Below, piece by piece: positions 1 through 14,406 of a DNA stretch of 64,000 nt. The translations under genes and the position numbers were made by a program. The notes under the pieces are model-generated. The model worked only from the letters and a program-made list of their open reading frames with translations. It did not search any database and was not told the DNA's origin. Every line of letters begins with the position of its first letter. The first letter of the stretch is position 1. Source of the DNA: Verpa conica (taxonomy: Eukaryota; Ascomycota; Pezizomycetes; Pezizales; Morchellaceae); the NCBI GenBank assembly GCA_033030425.1, contig JAUFSD010000002.1:1054001-1118000 (forward strand). Direction: 5' to 3'.

Positions 1-3000
1 CAGCTACTACTTCTGAAAGTCACCTCAGCGCCACAACTTATCAGGCGACAAGATGAGTCAGGGTTTCGAATGAGCTCTGGGAAGTCCCGCAGAGAAACAC
101 ACCTTTTGTTTTCATATTATATTTTTATTGGTTCTAGGTATAAGAATGACGTATGCAGCTTCAGTGCTATGGCGTGAACAAGACCTATCCCCTTCCTACA
201 AATGTAAAATCATCCCCCAGTAAAGTAGCAAGGAAGACATAGAAATCTTCATTATTCATAATCTGTCGAAGTCTTGAATCCGCTTGCTCAATAGAGCCAA
301 CGCCGGACGCACGCCCCGCAGCGTGCTCCTGACTATATTGTGACGAAAAAGAAGATTGTGGCTCCTGGTGGGCTGAGTGAGAGCGTGTTTAAATGCGGGT
401 GGAGCTAGTAGAGAAACACACCTATAACAAGTCTTGATATATAGAACCTGGGCAAGGCTCTCCGAGACACAGTTTGTGTTACCTTATATTCGGTACCTAC
501 ATTACGGTTAACTTCTAGCCAATACCCAAGTACCTAACAATGATCTACAGTAGTATTCCTTTTTATCAGCCTTAACTAGGTAGCGCAGAGCATTGTTCCC
601 TTTGTTTTGTACTTTATTATCCCCGAAGTAAATAACGAGTCATCTCTCAAACCTGGAAATATGTTTTAGACATCCAGTGAGGTTGTCAGCTGGCTTGTGG
701 TCGCATCTCGTGGTCTGAATGGAATTTCGGGTACAAATTCATGACCCTTTCCCCACAAACATCCCTGAATATTCCCAGGGTCCAGAGCAAGCCTTACCAC
801 ATTTGAAGTTAACTATGAGAAGCGATCTACAGAGGGCAAGACCGATCGTAGCGAAACGGCAAAGCTTTCAGTAGAGGTGCTACTACCAAAAATATATCAG
901 GAGATTGTGAAAAATGATATAATACGAGTCGCAAGCTAAAGCAAAAGTAAAGTTAGGAGATACAGAACCCCTCAGCTGAAACCGATGATGGATGGCAGAC
1001 GAGCCGTCGAAGTTGTTTCTAAACCCTAACCCTATTGCTGATGAAACAATAAAAAAAACAAGTCTGAACTCACCACGGCAGAGCGGATGAGGTATGCACG
1101 CCAATAAAACTTTGCGTACAAAGATCAGGCGGTGCGTAGTACCAAATCGTGCGAAACCAGAACTCAATGAAGGCCGCCTTGGTTCTTCATCCTCCCGTTT
1201 CGATTCTGATATTAGAAAACCGCTCAAGCAGTCCCTAAACCAGATCCATCATAGATTGTCACTCGATCACGAGGCCCGATCGACCGCAACACCCAGATTG
1301 TAAGGTACTTGCACGGGTAGGCATCAACGAGATATCACAGCCCAAGCCTTGATATCAAAACGAGCTTTGAAATAGCTCGAGTTGTGGATCGAAGCCGAAG
1401 CATCTACAAGTACAAGCATAGTATTATATTTAAGGTGTAAAAGAGACCCCACTGGCTTAATTTTTCGATCGATAGGGGTTTATATATATCGCTAGGGATT
1501 TTACGCCTTTTATAATTTTGATCTCTGTAAATACATGTAATTGTGTGTAGGTACGATGGTGGACCACTTTAGACACATCTATGGCTCATACTGGGTTACT
1601 AAGCGCCATCAAAAGGCCAGGTTTTTCTTTCCTCACTAGAACCCCTATACGACAGATATCTCATGTTGGAGTGAATCCCAGCCTTGTAAAAGACCACCGT
1701 CATCCGTACCTCTACTTTTACGAGATCGAGATATCTGAAACAGTATCTCTGGACCGGTCATATGAAACTAATAATTATAGTGCACCCTTTGTGGACTGCT
1801 GCCTTAGTTTGTGGCGTCTTTTGTGGAAATACTTTATTTCCATAATTAGGTGGTAATATAGGCGTAAATCCTTGAAGGTCTGAAAAGGGACGTGCTTCAC
1901 ATACCAATAGTAGAGCGAAGCGATAAGTTTCTCTGCAAGAAATAAAACGGCGCATTCCAATACAATATCCTAAGAATTTCATTTGAGGCCAGTAAGGGCA
2001 GCTGTTTATGTAGGTACCAAACCATGCAGGATTCAGGGTAATGTCTCAGGTTGGATAAATGATAGGCATGAGGCTCGCGTGTCAAAACCTAGGACCCGAC
2101 ATCATCGACCTGCTTAGAGCAGCGTGTATCAACACTCCAGCCTTTGGGGTTGTATCTGCATGCACATGTATCGGCTTCAATCAATAGGAGGGACGAGGAT
2201 ACGAGTTTATACTAGAAAGATCACTATTTGCATCCTATCCGGATGAAGATCCCCGCGTATCAAAACTTCTACTTAAGGCGAGTAGCCTAGCGCTAGGAAA
2301 TATAGAACAGGCACATAGGAACAGCAGTGTGGCCAGTTATTGCAGCTGCGGAGTGTAGAGTAGGTACATGGATATATGTGTTACCTAGGTAGGCATCTAG
2401 CTTGTCCATCTAGAAACCACGAAAATTGCAGCAGGGGAATTGAGGGCACTTATATATCAACTTGTAGGCGCTGCGGTTTGGAGGCTGAAAAGTGACAGGT
2501 TTGGCCCAAGCGCGACTACGGGAATCAACAGAAGAACTAAACTGCACCTGGTCTAGCAGCTGTAGCCGCCCTTATCCAGGCCAAGATTGAAAACCTAACC
2601 CTTAGCGTTTACTGCCAGAGGGGAAGTGGGCACAAGTGTCGCCCCTCCTTCACTCCGCTGTTTCCTCCTGACCCGCCTTTGCCTGCGAGGAGTGATTTTG
2701 CCTGTGATTGGACGTGTGTCTGCTAGTTGTGTGTTTCCCCCCCACCTGCGAGCTGGATGTAGGTACCTTCCTTCTACTTGTTCTTCCATCACTTGCCCAC
2801 TGTTGTCCCACTTCATCTCCCAGCCAGTACATATGACCAGCACAAACTAAGAATTGGCTGCGCTTTGCAGAATTTACTGGGTTTTACTTTAAGAGGCCCT
2901 TTATTGCGGTTAGCCAGCCCTTTGAAGCAAACCTTTTGTGCCCAATAAAATAAAATAAAAACAAAACAAAACAAAAGGGTAAGTACACATCCACGGGTGA

Positions 3001-3634
3001 GGGGGAAAAATAAAGCGAGAAAGACTAGAAAGTCAGTAGTAGGGCTGCTGCGCGCCACCTCCTTCTATTCCTCTCCATGTCGAGCATTTACCCCTCCACG
3101 CTCCACTCCCCCCCACATACACCATACATACATACATTCATACATACTTACATATCCCCCCTTTCTTTTCCCTCTGCTTTTATTCCGCCTCGGTTGCCAG
3201 CTCCTCCGTTCCAGTAACTAATTTCTTCTGTTTCCACTCAAGCGAGTTCACCCGTTGCGCTGTCCTTCAACGCAGGGGTATTGTTTTTTCTCTAGTGAAC
3301 GAGGCTCTCTCAACATTGGAGGTTTGTGGCACCCTAATCGATACCTAAAAAGAACCCCCCCTAGGAATTCAAGCCAAGAAAAAGAAAGAAGAAAAGAATC
3401 TCCCGCTAGATTTCTTTGGCTTTCTGCCAGCTCCCCATCAAGGTTTCCCCCCATCATTATCGCTGACTTGGACGAAAAGTATAGTTCCTGACCCCCCGGG
3501 AAATTCTACTTAGACTTCTTGTCTAGCACCGTCTGCCCCTCCTCTTCATCAAGCCCGGCTCTTTCACTTCGTCCCTCTGCCCACTATTTAATCCTTCAGT
3601 CATTCACTTGCAACTTCATCTCAGAACAGCAAAT
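1..3634. other. Gene-free stretch upstream of KAP104
   Basis: I see no supportable gene here. The short open frames have no recognisable domain and no splice sites joining them into a longer protein. From about 3490 to 3634 the plus strand is pyrimidine-rich, typical of the promoter or 5' leader of a highly expressed fungal gene, and probably belongs to the KAP104 gene. A short tetranucleotide-like run (tacatacatacattcataca) lies near 3125-3150. Confidence 0.5.
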
Positions 3635-6600
3635 ATGGCGTGGCAACCTCAAGAAGGTCCTATACTGGAGTTGGCTGGCTATCTTAAAGATAGTTTGGGT
3701 AATGCCTACGATGCTAGCGCCCAGAAGCGTGCTACTGAGGTTTGTTTTACTTAGCCCATTCGGCTCCTCTGGAACTCGAGTGATGCTTCGCCATGTTTAT
3801 TCTAGTTGCATCCCTTCTGACAATCTGCAATGTAGATGCTCCAGCAGGCTAGCCAATCTCCGGACATCAACAACTACCTTTGCTACATCCTCGTACACCC
3901 AAATGCTGTTGGCGATATGACACCGGGTGATGCCCATATTGTCCGGTCAGCCGCTGCTTTACTTCTCAAAAACAACATTGCAAACTCGGGGGCCTCGCTT
4001 TTACCTGGAATCATTACTTATATCAAGTCAGAACTTCTTTTGGGCCTCCGAGACACCCATCCTCAGATTCGGAACCTTACTGGAACTGTCATCACGACAC
4101 TCCTTAATGTGGGCGGAATCATGTCATGGACCGATGTGCTGACCCAGCTGATTTCCCTGGTGGATAACTCTACCGGGGATGCCTCACTTGGTACTCAAGA
4201 GGGTGCTATGGGTGCACTCTTGAAGGTTTGCCAGGACAACAAAAAACAGTTGGATAAAGATTATGATGGACAGAGGCCTCTCAACTTCCTGATTCCAAAG
4301 TTCATTCAGTTTACCCAACACCCCGTTGCAAAGGTCCGTGCAGATGCCTTAGACGTGATCAACATATTCTTGCCCATCAAATCACAGTCTGTTCTTGTAC
4401 ACGTTGATTCTTTAATCGAGAGTTTATTCAGGCTCAGCAACGATACCGATAAGGATGTGAGGAAGGAGGTCTGCAGAGCCCTTGTACATCTCGTGGACAT
4501 TCGACCAGACAAAATCGCACCTCATATGGAAGGGATCGTGGATTATATGATCTCCCAGCAAAAACTCGTTCACGAACAGGAATTGGCTCTCGACGCGGCC
4601 GAGTTTTGGCTGACTGTTGGAGAGCATGAGCAGCTGAGGGTAGGATTGGGACCATATCTTGACAAGATTATTCCTGTTCTGCTTCAGTCAATGGTTTACG
4701 CCAAGGATGATATCATTAGGCTCGGAGGTGGCGGAGACGATGCCGATCAAGAAGATAAAGCTGAAGACATTAGGCCAACTTTTGCAAAGAACAGACAAAG
4801 ATTAGCAAACGGGGAGAGTGTGGAGGTTGGGGATTCTGAGAAAAAGGTCAATGGGAAGACTGCTGGTGAGGTGGCTCCTGATGAACTCAGTGATGGGGAG
4901 ATCGATGAAGATTACGACTCCGATGAAGATGCTTTCCTAGGAATGGAAGACCCAGAAGACCGTTGGAACCTAAGAAAGTGCTCAGCAGCAGCATTGGATG
5001 TGCTGGCAACAGTTTTCCATCAATCAGTTTTCGAGACAATCCTTCCTTACCTCAAAGAGAATCTTCGTCATCCTGAATGGCCTTATCGGGAGGCGGCAGT
5101 ATTGGCTTTGGGTGCTGTAGCAGATGGTTGTCTAGAGGGTGTTATTCCACATCTTCCAGAGCTGATTCCATACCTCATCTCTTTGCTCGATGATGGAGAA
5201 CCTCTTGTCCGTCAGATCACCTGCTGGACTTTGGGTCGCTATTCCCGCTGGGCATCACATCTACCAGATCCTGCTAGTAAGCAGAAATATTTTGAGCCGA
5301 TGATGGGGGGTATCTTAACCAAGATGTTGGACGGAAATAAGAGGGTTCAGGAGGCTGGAGCTAGTGCGTTCGCGAACTTGGAGGAGCAGAGTAAGGAACT
5401 ATTGAAACCCTATATCGAACCGATTGTCCGACAGTTTGTGGTCGCCATGGGAAGATATAAGGATCGGAATATGTTCATCCTGTATGACTGTATTCAAACC
5501 CTTGCCGAGCATGTTGGCGATACGCTAGCAGAAAAGCCTTTAGTGGATATTTTAATGCCGGCATTAATTGATCGGTGGAAGAAGGTGAAAGATGATTCAA
5601 GAGAATTATTCCCGCTTCTTGAATGCTTGTCCTATGTCGCCACTGCGCTGGGGCGAGCATTTGCACCATTCGCTGCACCTATATTTTACCGATGTATCGG
5701 CATAATTCATCAGAATTTACAATTACAGATGGCGGTGTCCAACGACCCCTCAATGGAAGATCCTGATAAAGATTTCTTAGTAACAAGTTTAGATCTCTTG
5801 AGTGCGCTGATCCAAGCACTGGATTCGGCAAGTGCTGAATTGATTGCTGGATCGAGACTAGGATTCTTTCAACTGTTGATTATATGCATGGCGGTTCGTT
5901 CATCTCTTACCACATTTAACTATTTAATTATTTTCTCCCTTTTGCTTTTTTTGTGCGACCCGGTTCATCCCAATTATCAAGGCATCTCATAGGAAAATGC
6001 TGACTGATCGCTCTCAGGATCAAAGCAATGATGTTCGGCAATCCTCGTATGCGCTACTTGGTGACTGTGCCATTTATGTCTTCCAGCAACTCCACCCATT
6101 CCTTCCGAATATTATGGAGCTCTTAATCCAACAACTAGATATAGAGATATTAGGCGAGGAAGAACTGGAAACAGGGTTTAGTGTCGTGAACAACGCGTGC
6201 TGGAGTTGTGGAGAAATTGCTTTACAGCAAGGTGCTTTCTTCCTTTCATATAGAGTTTGCTATCGCTAACTAGTTATCATGAGTACAGGTCCTGGAATGG
6301 GTCCATATGTCGAAAGACTGTATAACTGTTTGGTCAAAATCATTCAGACACCTGATATTCCAGCCTCAGTAACTGAAAATGCTGCTGTCGCTCTTGGAAG
6401 ATTAGGCTTGGGCTCTTGTGATGAACTCGCACCACATCTCGAATCATTCGCATATCCATTCCTCGATGCGCTACAGAAAGTTGCAGAGACGGATGAGAAG
6501 GATTCAGCATTGAGAGGGTTCTGCTTGGTTGTGGGGAGAAATCCAGAGGCGATGGAGAGTTGCCTAGTACCATTTTTCAGGGCAATTGCGAGATATAAGC

Positions 6601-6808
6601 ATGCAAGTGGAGAGTTGAACGAATTATTCCTACAGGTTTGATTGCCCATCCCAGTCTCGAGTTCTTCCAGACTATACCGAATTTCGCTTACTCTAGATTA
6701 CCTTAGACCCTCCTTGGCTACAAACGATTCATCGCAGATTTTGAGGCATTTATGTCTCAAATTCCTGCACAAGACCAAGAAGCTCTGAGGACTAAGTATG
6801 CTTTATAA
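3635..6808 (+). CDS. KAP104: Transportin / importin beta-2 (Kap104-type karyopherin)
   Basis: This is a nuclear import receptor of the HEAT-repeat importin-beta family. Kap104/transportin carries PY-NLS cargo such as hnRNP-type RNA-binding proteins through nuclear pores and releases it on RanGTP binding. Exons read as 3635-3739, 3836-5893, 6018-6231, 6289-6635 and 6707-6808, giving about 941 residues, a normal length. The N-terminus MAWQPQEGPILELAGYLKDS matches the transportin start, and the ATG opens exon 1. HEAT repeats fill the protein. An acidic insertion at about residues 331-405 (GEIDEDYDSDEDAF, then RWNLRKCSAAALDVL) corresponds to the H8 loop that drives cargo release. All four introns keep frame: exon 2 to 3 restores CMADQSNDVRQSSYALLGD and the last exon reads LLGYKRFIADFEAFMSQIP. 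Assignment to transportin, not importin beta-1, is firm from the tryptophan-rich start and the long acidic loop. Confidence 0.95.
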
Positions 6809-9800
6809 TTGTATTACGAAAATATATGAGAAGGAGTTTTTGCTTTTTACTTTTCCGTTCCTTTTCTCTTTTGTTTTTGCGCAAGAGGAAAGTAACAAGC
6901 AATTGTGGGAGCTTCTATGTTGTGACGAATGTAACGCCATATACGAGGGATTGAAGGGATTATTTGCAAGAATTATTCTAGGGGCCGGTTTTCTTTTTCC
7001 CTCTATCCACCCATTTATGATTTCTATGTGATTTCTTGTGGTATTCCCATTTATCTTTCTTCCTCATTTTAGCTTTATTCATTTCTTCTTTTGTTATATA
7101 TAGAAGGAGCATATCCGAGCAAGAGGTGGACGACGAAATGAAGAAAAAAGTTTTCTGGTTTGTGCTTTAGTTTTTATGTCATGGTGTTTTCTTTCTGTTA
7201 GTTAGGAATTGGGTTCCGGGGTTTAAGGGGGGTTAAGGGGGTTTAGGGGGTTTATTTTTCTTTCCTTATGGCTATGACAAAGCCTCAGATTTGGGTATGG
7301 AGGATTCAGTGCATACATATTGGGATAGTGAGATTGCAGCGGGGAAATCTCTGATAGCTTCTAAGGTTGTATTTGACGTTGGTGGGTGCCGATGCACTTA
7401 ACAAGACGGAACTTGAAATTGATGGGATAGGTTATGCTCTATGATGACGTGTGCTGAGTTAGTAGGATGGTATATGTGGGATGACTGTAAGGACTAGCTT
7501 ACGCGCTGTTGTGTGGGGAATAAATGCAGGCTCGTTACGCGAAAGTTAGCAGTTTCGAATTGGCAGAAAATTTCAACATATGACCTGTAATGTTTGCTTT
7601 TTCCCCTGTCGCCTCCTATACGTTTTTCCGTGGGAGAAAGTCGTTGGAGATTTATCTGGAAGTGTCTCAGTGATCATTTCTACATTATTGGGGGGTGGTT
7701 AGGATTCCGGTACGCGGTAACGTTGAGGGGTCTCGGGTGTGTGGGCCCCCGAGCAATTTTATGGGTATTGGGCAAGCGACCCACAATTTTTGAGGCGCTT
7801 TCTAAATCCGAGACATGTCTGTGATTCTTTTTCCCAGTGCCCTGGGATTGAAGTTAGAGGTTTCCGTGCGGGGTGAGATTGACTGGCTGTTGATTGATTG
7901 GGCGTGTGCACTTATGAGGTGCCTTGCAGATGTTGAGGTGTTTCTTTGGCTATTTTGCCCCCTACATAACCACAAATCGCGGAATTCCAGGATAGTTCCG
8001 CTCGCTTAAAAGCTTGTTTATTCCTCTACAAAAGACAAAATAACAAAGCGCTTTTGGAAAAATAGTGGTTGGGCCTTAGAGGCTGTGGGTCATAGTGGGT
8101 CACTCGTCACTAGGACAGTGTTGAGTCGGCTATGATTTGGAATATGATACCCGAACAGTAAGTTCTTTAGCTACTCCAATTCTTTTAACCCTTCCTAATG
8201 ATCTCCTATAAAAATACCGCTCATCATATGTTAGCGGTGCTTAGTAACCTAAAGGGGTATTAGGCTCCCCAGGGCGGCGCGTAAAGTGAAGAGGGTAGAA
8301 AAAAGTTACAAAGGAAAATTCGGGGGAGTTGTTAGGCTATTGATTTAGGGACAGGACCGGGCGTATTGCTTTTGAATATCCGGAGGGATGAACATCCGAG
8401 TATCTAACCTGGGTTTTCTTTTCTCTTGGTCCCCTTATCTCCGGGAAAATCCAGATAGTAATACTACAATAGAATTCAAGATTAGTAGATATAATGACAG
8501 GGGTAGGCAGGGGGACGGAAAGTACATTGATTATGCAGTTCAAACTTAAGATTGAGTTTGCGTACGCACCACCTACTTTGGGACTAGTGTAGAGCAAACA
8601 CCGTGATCCCAACACTCAGTGCCAAAACCTCCAAATCGGCGTGACTAGCTAGAGCTTGAAACATTAGAGAATGGCTATACCGGCAGATGAGTCGTGCCTC
8701 AGAATATTCTCTGATGGTGTTGATAGGTTTTCTGGCAGAAAAGCCTAATGTTACCGGTACATTGCTGATGATTCGTGGTCGTAGGCTTTATTAACCCGAT
8801 TCCTCATTTTTGTCTTGGGAGCCACCCCTCGGTTTTTTTCACATAGACCTCGTGTCACAACGTAGTCTGTAAGAGCCTCATGTCTCGGGAAGTCCCTGTG
8901 TCTTTACATGTCTTTTATGTATGTTTCACTTCTTCCAAAACCATTTCTCGGTTTTAACATGGTTTTTCTATGAAGGCTGAGAAGGCAGCCGACCCTTTAA
9001 AGATGGCGCTCTGCATCCTCCACCTCCTGCACATCCTGTTCTTTTGCTTTTCACCTTCATCTCTGGAATTCCGCGCTTTTTTTCGTTCTAGGTTAATAGT
9101 GATGTACCATCGGCCGGGCCGACAGTAAACTCCTGGGCACTTGGCTGGTGGGGCTGCCGCTGCCATTTTGGTAGCCAACTGGTGTGACGTGACGCGGGCA
9201 ACCGAAGAGCCGAGTTGGATTCACAGACGAAACAACTGCAAGCCTTTCGCGTAGGCCTTTATAAATCAAAACAAGCCTTTTGGGCCTGTGTGGGTCGAGA
9301 ATAAAGATAAGTAGTTTACTCATCCTCAGTTTATCACCTTTAGTCCCTCAAACTTGCTTCACCGTCTCTCCTCGGCCACTCTGTGCCCCTCTTCCAGCAG
9401 TGCATAAAGGTCTCAAATCTTACCCTTTTGGAGTGGTGTTTCAAGATTAAGAATGTGATGCTAGTGGTTGGCGGTTGGCGTTAGTGCCCGCGAGGGTTTG
9501 TGGTTCTGCATGCTATTCGCTGCCCTCCTGCGGCTACTGCTTACGCCAAACCGGACAATTTTTCCAGGAGTTGTATTTTTGCCAGGGTGGGTCAATTGAT
9601 CTTTTTTTGGGGACCTACATTTATGTCATCTTCTGTTTTTTTTAAAAAAAAAATTGCTAGAGGGCTGCATTTTAGAGAACGTACGTATAAGAGTTTTATA
9701 TGATTCTTAAATCTGGTTCTTTTATAATTTGTCCCCGAGCAGAAACAGGTCCTGATAAAGAGAATCACTCAGATTTCTAGGATAAATTTAGTATTTTCCA

Positions 9801-12800
9801 TCATCAAGATACGATATAGAGGGGAAATTCGTCAATTATTACTCTATCCGTACCAGTTTCGTCGCACCAATATTTATTATATTATTGTTTATCCCAACAT
9901 AGCCATCGAAATGACTATATACTCGAATGAAAGAGCCTAGGGCCGGAGGAATTTCCAGGCATCTAATTGACGGTGGACTATATACATTAATACCACTGGC
10001 AAGCTATATTTTGTCTGTATGTGGCTGTGTTCCTGACATGTAGGTGACGCGGGGTACTCTAGGTCGGCAGCTGCGGCGTCTCGGAGTTAGGTCTCAACTT
10101 CAACGCCACCACTTTCAAAATTCGTCATACAATGGGCAAGATCACCTTTTATAACGGGAGGATATATAGTGGGGAGGGGCCACCAAAGCCCTCTAAGAAA
10201 ATATCATTCACAGGTCAAACTTGGACGAACACGCTCGAAGACGAGGAATAGCACTGGATAAAATACCTACGCGACTAAAGGTAGCACTGAATCACAATAG
10301 CGAGATAATATCAACTTCTCGAGCCTAGCCTCGGGACAACACCGCTTGGGCTCACATCGGGATTAGCATTCTGCTTCGATTTAGCAACAATTGAAGTATC
10401 CTAATTTAGCAACAATCTGGATCTATTTTCTATCTTTCAGCCATTTCCTACTCCTCGAGGTAAAAAGGATATCCTTGCTTACGGGTGTGCCGGCAATACA
10501 TATTTTTTCTACTCCAGGGTAGTAGAGAGATGGCTGTAAGATAGCAGGAGGGTCTATAGCCTCGCAAAAAAAGTGTTGAGGCCGAAATCAAGAAAATTAG
10601 GCGAGTTAGATGCACTTTGGTCTAATTACTAGAAAGCAACTCAATGGCATGCAGGCCTGAAAGTTCTAGGGACACTAACATTCAATACATCGACCCGAGA
10701 GCCTGCAACCAACACCCGGCCACCGAAGTCATAACGGCTCTGGTCTTGCAAGGAAGATTTAAGCGAATCTATATAAAACTTGGTCAGTTAGTGATCTATC
10801 TTTGACGGGAAGGGCATTGGGCATGTTACTTTTAAAAGAACTATTGACTTAGTTACTTACAAAAATAGCTACACATCACCTGACAGGGTGGTGGGTCTAG
10901 GTAGGACAAGAGCAACCACAGTCTTGGCAATTTGAACACGGCATGATTCGAGACTCCTAGAGCTGATGATAACTATAGATCTTCGGAATCTCCGAAGTCT
11001 ATAGCTTAAAGTTTAAAGACCTAAGCTTTCAATACGCTGGATTTTTTCGGGCTGGCCACGTGATATGTAACTCAGTTTTCTCTGGTGTAATAAAACCGGG
11101 AATGATATACATAACATGCCTGGTTTAACCGTACTCAGTACTTTGATACGCATGTATGTTGCGTCACCACTTTGGCGTTGTGTGACTTCATGCACAAACT
11201 GAAGTTTCGGGAGGTGGGGGGGGGCGGCGGCTTGAAGGGTACTCAATCATCGTTCAAACTTGGACTTGCAGATGGTAACCGACAGTTTGTCCACTTGACT
11301 GTTTTTCTACTAATTGGATGTTTAAATGTATCCTGATAACTTTTAATAGTATCTTTATAGAATCCCTTCAAGGGTTCTTGCTCGGGGTGTGTGCGTACAG
11401 AGTCCTACGGTTCGGCATCTCAATACGTCAACTGCTTTTTAAGAAGGTGGAGGATATATCGGTAACCTCACCTGATAAATTTACAAACTGCAAGTCGGAG
11501 AACCGATAGTTTGGGCCGAGGCCAAGATACTTTTGCGGGTCGGGTGGGGTACCCTGACTTAGGGTTGGATGGTAGCGTCGATTCAATTATAGCTGGACTC
11601 AGTATCATCGCTTTCACCTACCGGGAGTCTCAGGAACGAAGTTTCCGGCCCGGTTGATTGCTAAACCAACCCCGCTTTTCAATTACCATGGTTACATACC
11701 TGGGTATCTCACATGCTGGCTGACGCACTTTCAATTTATTTATTTAGCAAAGCAAACGAATGAAAGTGGATGGAGAATTGGTTAACCATAGCAAAATTCT
11801 ACTAAAGCTAAGCCAAGTAGGGGGTCTGGAGTAGTGATGTCAAAACCTGGTGCAACTACAGGAAGTTGGGCTACATGACGTTTTCTCTATTATTAAACGT
11901 TGACGATACATAGTGGGCTCGGACCATTCAAGTGCCGCATCAGGACCCTCAGATAATGATCATCTGCCGCCATCATGGCCAGGACGGCCCGAATCTTGCT
12001 GGAGACCTCGTGGGAATAATCGCGATTCCCCGTTTATCTCGTCTGACATGAGCAAGCTTCTAGAACTGGCTATCCGGTTCGACTCATTGAAGCGAGCTAT
12101 TCTAGGATATTTTTTCCATGTAACAGAACGCAAAGCACAAAGTATAGTGGGCACAAAGAGCGCAAAGGTAAGGTCTGTAGTAGTGGCGAATCGCCGATTT
12201 CCTTATGGCACTTCGGATCAAGTTCGTCTGAAATAGCAACTGATTCTGGCATCTAGGGGAAGTGTGGTTTTACTTCACCTTGCTGCTGTGTAGAGCGCTG
12301 TTTCAGGCTTGTGGTGGCCCACCGACTTTATTGAGGACTCGGATAAACTTGTGTGTGCTAGTGATTCTAGTTTTGGATTTGATACGAGTCTGGTCCTGAG
12401 ATCCCTAACAATGAAATTCTCATAAATACGAACTTTAGAGTCTGGTGCTGACTGTACCCGGGGTTATTTTTTTCAAATATTGCAAGTTGTATACTAATTC
12501 CCTACAACGCAACAGTTGGGCCTTGTAATCGTCCTACGTCGCACTAGTACTAACACCAGGTTTCCTGCATAGCTGTCGTAGTATCGTATATCTGCAGGAA
12601 CTACTACGGCTGGAGAGAGAGTTTCTGTAGGTTTAATTTTGGATGTGACAACTGTGTTTGGCGTGGCTAGGTAAGAAAACACGTTAAACAAAACATCCAA
12701 TTAAGATCCATTTTGGATGATGGAGATCTTGGCTCTGCCTATTTTTGGACGGCAACGTAGTATCTTACCCTAATCACCTTCTTGGAAGACACTTACTCTG

Positions 12801-14406
12801 AAAATTAGGTCTCACAAAAAGAAATCTGGGATATTTCCCCCCTAATTTTTAGAGTTCCTATTCGTCAAAGTGAGTTCGAAATTTGGCTCGGCGACTTCGG
12901 GGCTTATTACTACCATAGGCAGTACGCCGTGGCCGAGCTCTTAAGACAATCCTCTATCAGAATAACTGAGCCTCAAGCTGACAAGGTAGCTGTAAGAGAT
13001 AGGTCTACTCCTATATCTCGCGATATCTGTCTAGTGCTAGAAAGGAAGTAATCTATTGCGGGGAAGGCTTGTGCTCTGTTCTTATGCGACATCTGTGCCT
13101 TTTAGATTCACCTTACATCTCTGGCTTTGGAGCGGCTGTGAGAAGGTGTAGGTAAGCGCTTATTCGGCTAAACCACGTGGGTATATAAGGGACCTAGACC
13201 ACGCGAGTTAGCACCGGCTCTTTTTTATGACGATTTTCCGGGCTACGGAATGGACTGTGCGACCGAAGTCCCCTAGAATCCCAGCATCAAGAGGATCTGG
13301 TTCTATTTGCTCTCGGAATATTGCAGCAGGGGAACTTGTGGGACACTGTCATACCCGTTAATTTGTAACATACTAATTATCTGACTGACTCCAAGGCTGA
13401 GCGAGAGGCATTCAGGCTTTCGTCTATCTTCGAATCTCTTACTCTTCGTTGTTGTCCAAACGGCTATCGGCTCCAGCTGCCCTCAGAGTTGATCAAGTGC
13501 CAAGAAATATCTGCGTTCTAATGGATAAAAAGAACGTAAAAAGAAAAAGAAAAATGCAATGCATCACTAATAGGAAAAGTAATTCCGATTTCGACCATTC
13601 CCGTCAGGATCCGATCCTCGGTCTTCGAGCCAAAACTGTACTTATATTTGTACTTTTTTTGGCCCTTTGACTGAATTATGGAACTGGATCGATGGATATT
13701 CAGTTTCTGTAGATCTAGGGCGAAGCCATAATAATGGCCCGTCACACAAGGCTGTGTGTATGTGTGTGACCTTCGCCCAATTGTGTGGGACAAGTTGACG
13801 AACAGACATTACAAGGACTGTATTTCCATGTTAAATAGTGACGCGTCGGACTTCTTTGCTTCTTATTTAGTTTATTTGACCAAGAGTCACGTAACGCAAC
13901 TAATTGTACGCGTCTACTTTCGGATTCTAGAACAGAAAAAAATACCAAGCGGATCATTTTCAAGCATCGGGCTCTCCGAGGAAGATTCCTTGCCAGTTAA
14001 CAACCAGTCTCTCGCTCAACCGGTTCTTCTTTTTCCCGTTTACTCTGAGACTCTGAGTCACCCCCACAACGATTTAACTACGTCTCTTTGCAGCTGTTTA
14101 TGCTTAATTCGTCCTTTCCAGCGGGTTGGGTCCGAGACCCTACAGAGCGAATTAATCATTAATACCCCTCCGTTTTTCCCCTTCCCTGGGCGAGGCTGCG
14201 CCCCTAACGATCGACGACCAAGACGTAAACCATACTAGAGCAGAACTGGCGGCCAACTCAAATACCAGGCTTGATCTCCCTCGTGGCTTCTTTGAGGTGG
14301 ACTATTATACATATTTTCCCCAGCTGTTACTTGGCTTAACATCCACCCTAGTACTATAATTATATCCAGGTCTTTATCGTCCTACAACCCTTACGCAGCA
14401 CAAAAA
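6809..14406. other. Long stretch without a supportable gene
   Basis: The first few hundred bases are probably the 3' UTR of KAP104. Beyond that I see no gene: open frames are short, uneven in composition and unlike any family I know. A G-rich, T-rich patch lies near 7210-7260 and a small hairpin at 10973-11004. The 160-codon frame at 13756-14238 lies just upstream of the Zn2Cys6 gene and looks like leader or chance sequence. Degenerate transposon DNA is possible, but I cannot identify any. Confidence 0.45.

Noticed and set aside
1020..1035. Telomere-like aaaccctaaccct
   Set aside because: Only about two units; no array, so not a telomere or a clear internal telomeric repeat.
8954..9178. Minus-strand frame beginning near MAAAAPPAKCPGVYC
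   Set aside because: Starts without a proper ATG at its listed end, is short and has no homologue known to me.
13756..14238. 160-codon open frame upstream of the Zn2Cys6 gene
   Set aside because: It has no recognisable domain, its composition is uneven, and it lies in the expected promoter/leader of the next gene; probably chance.
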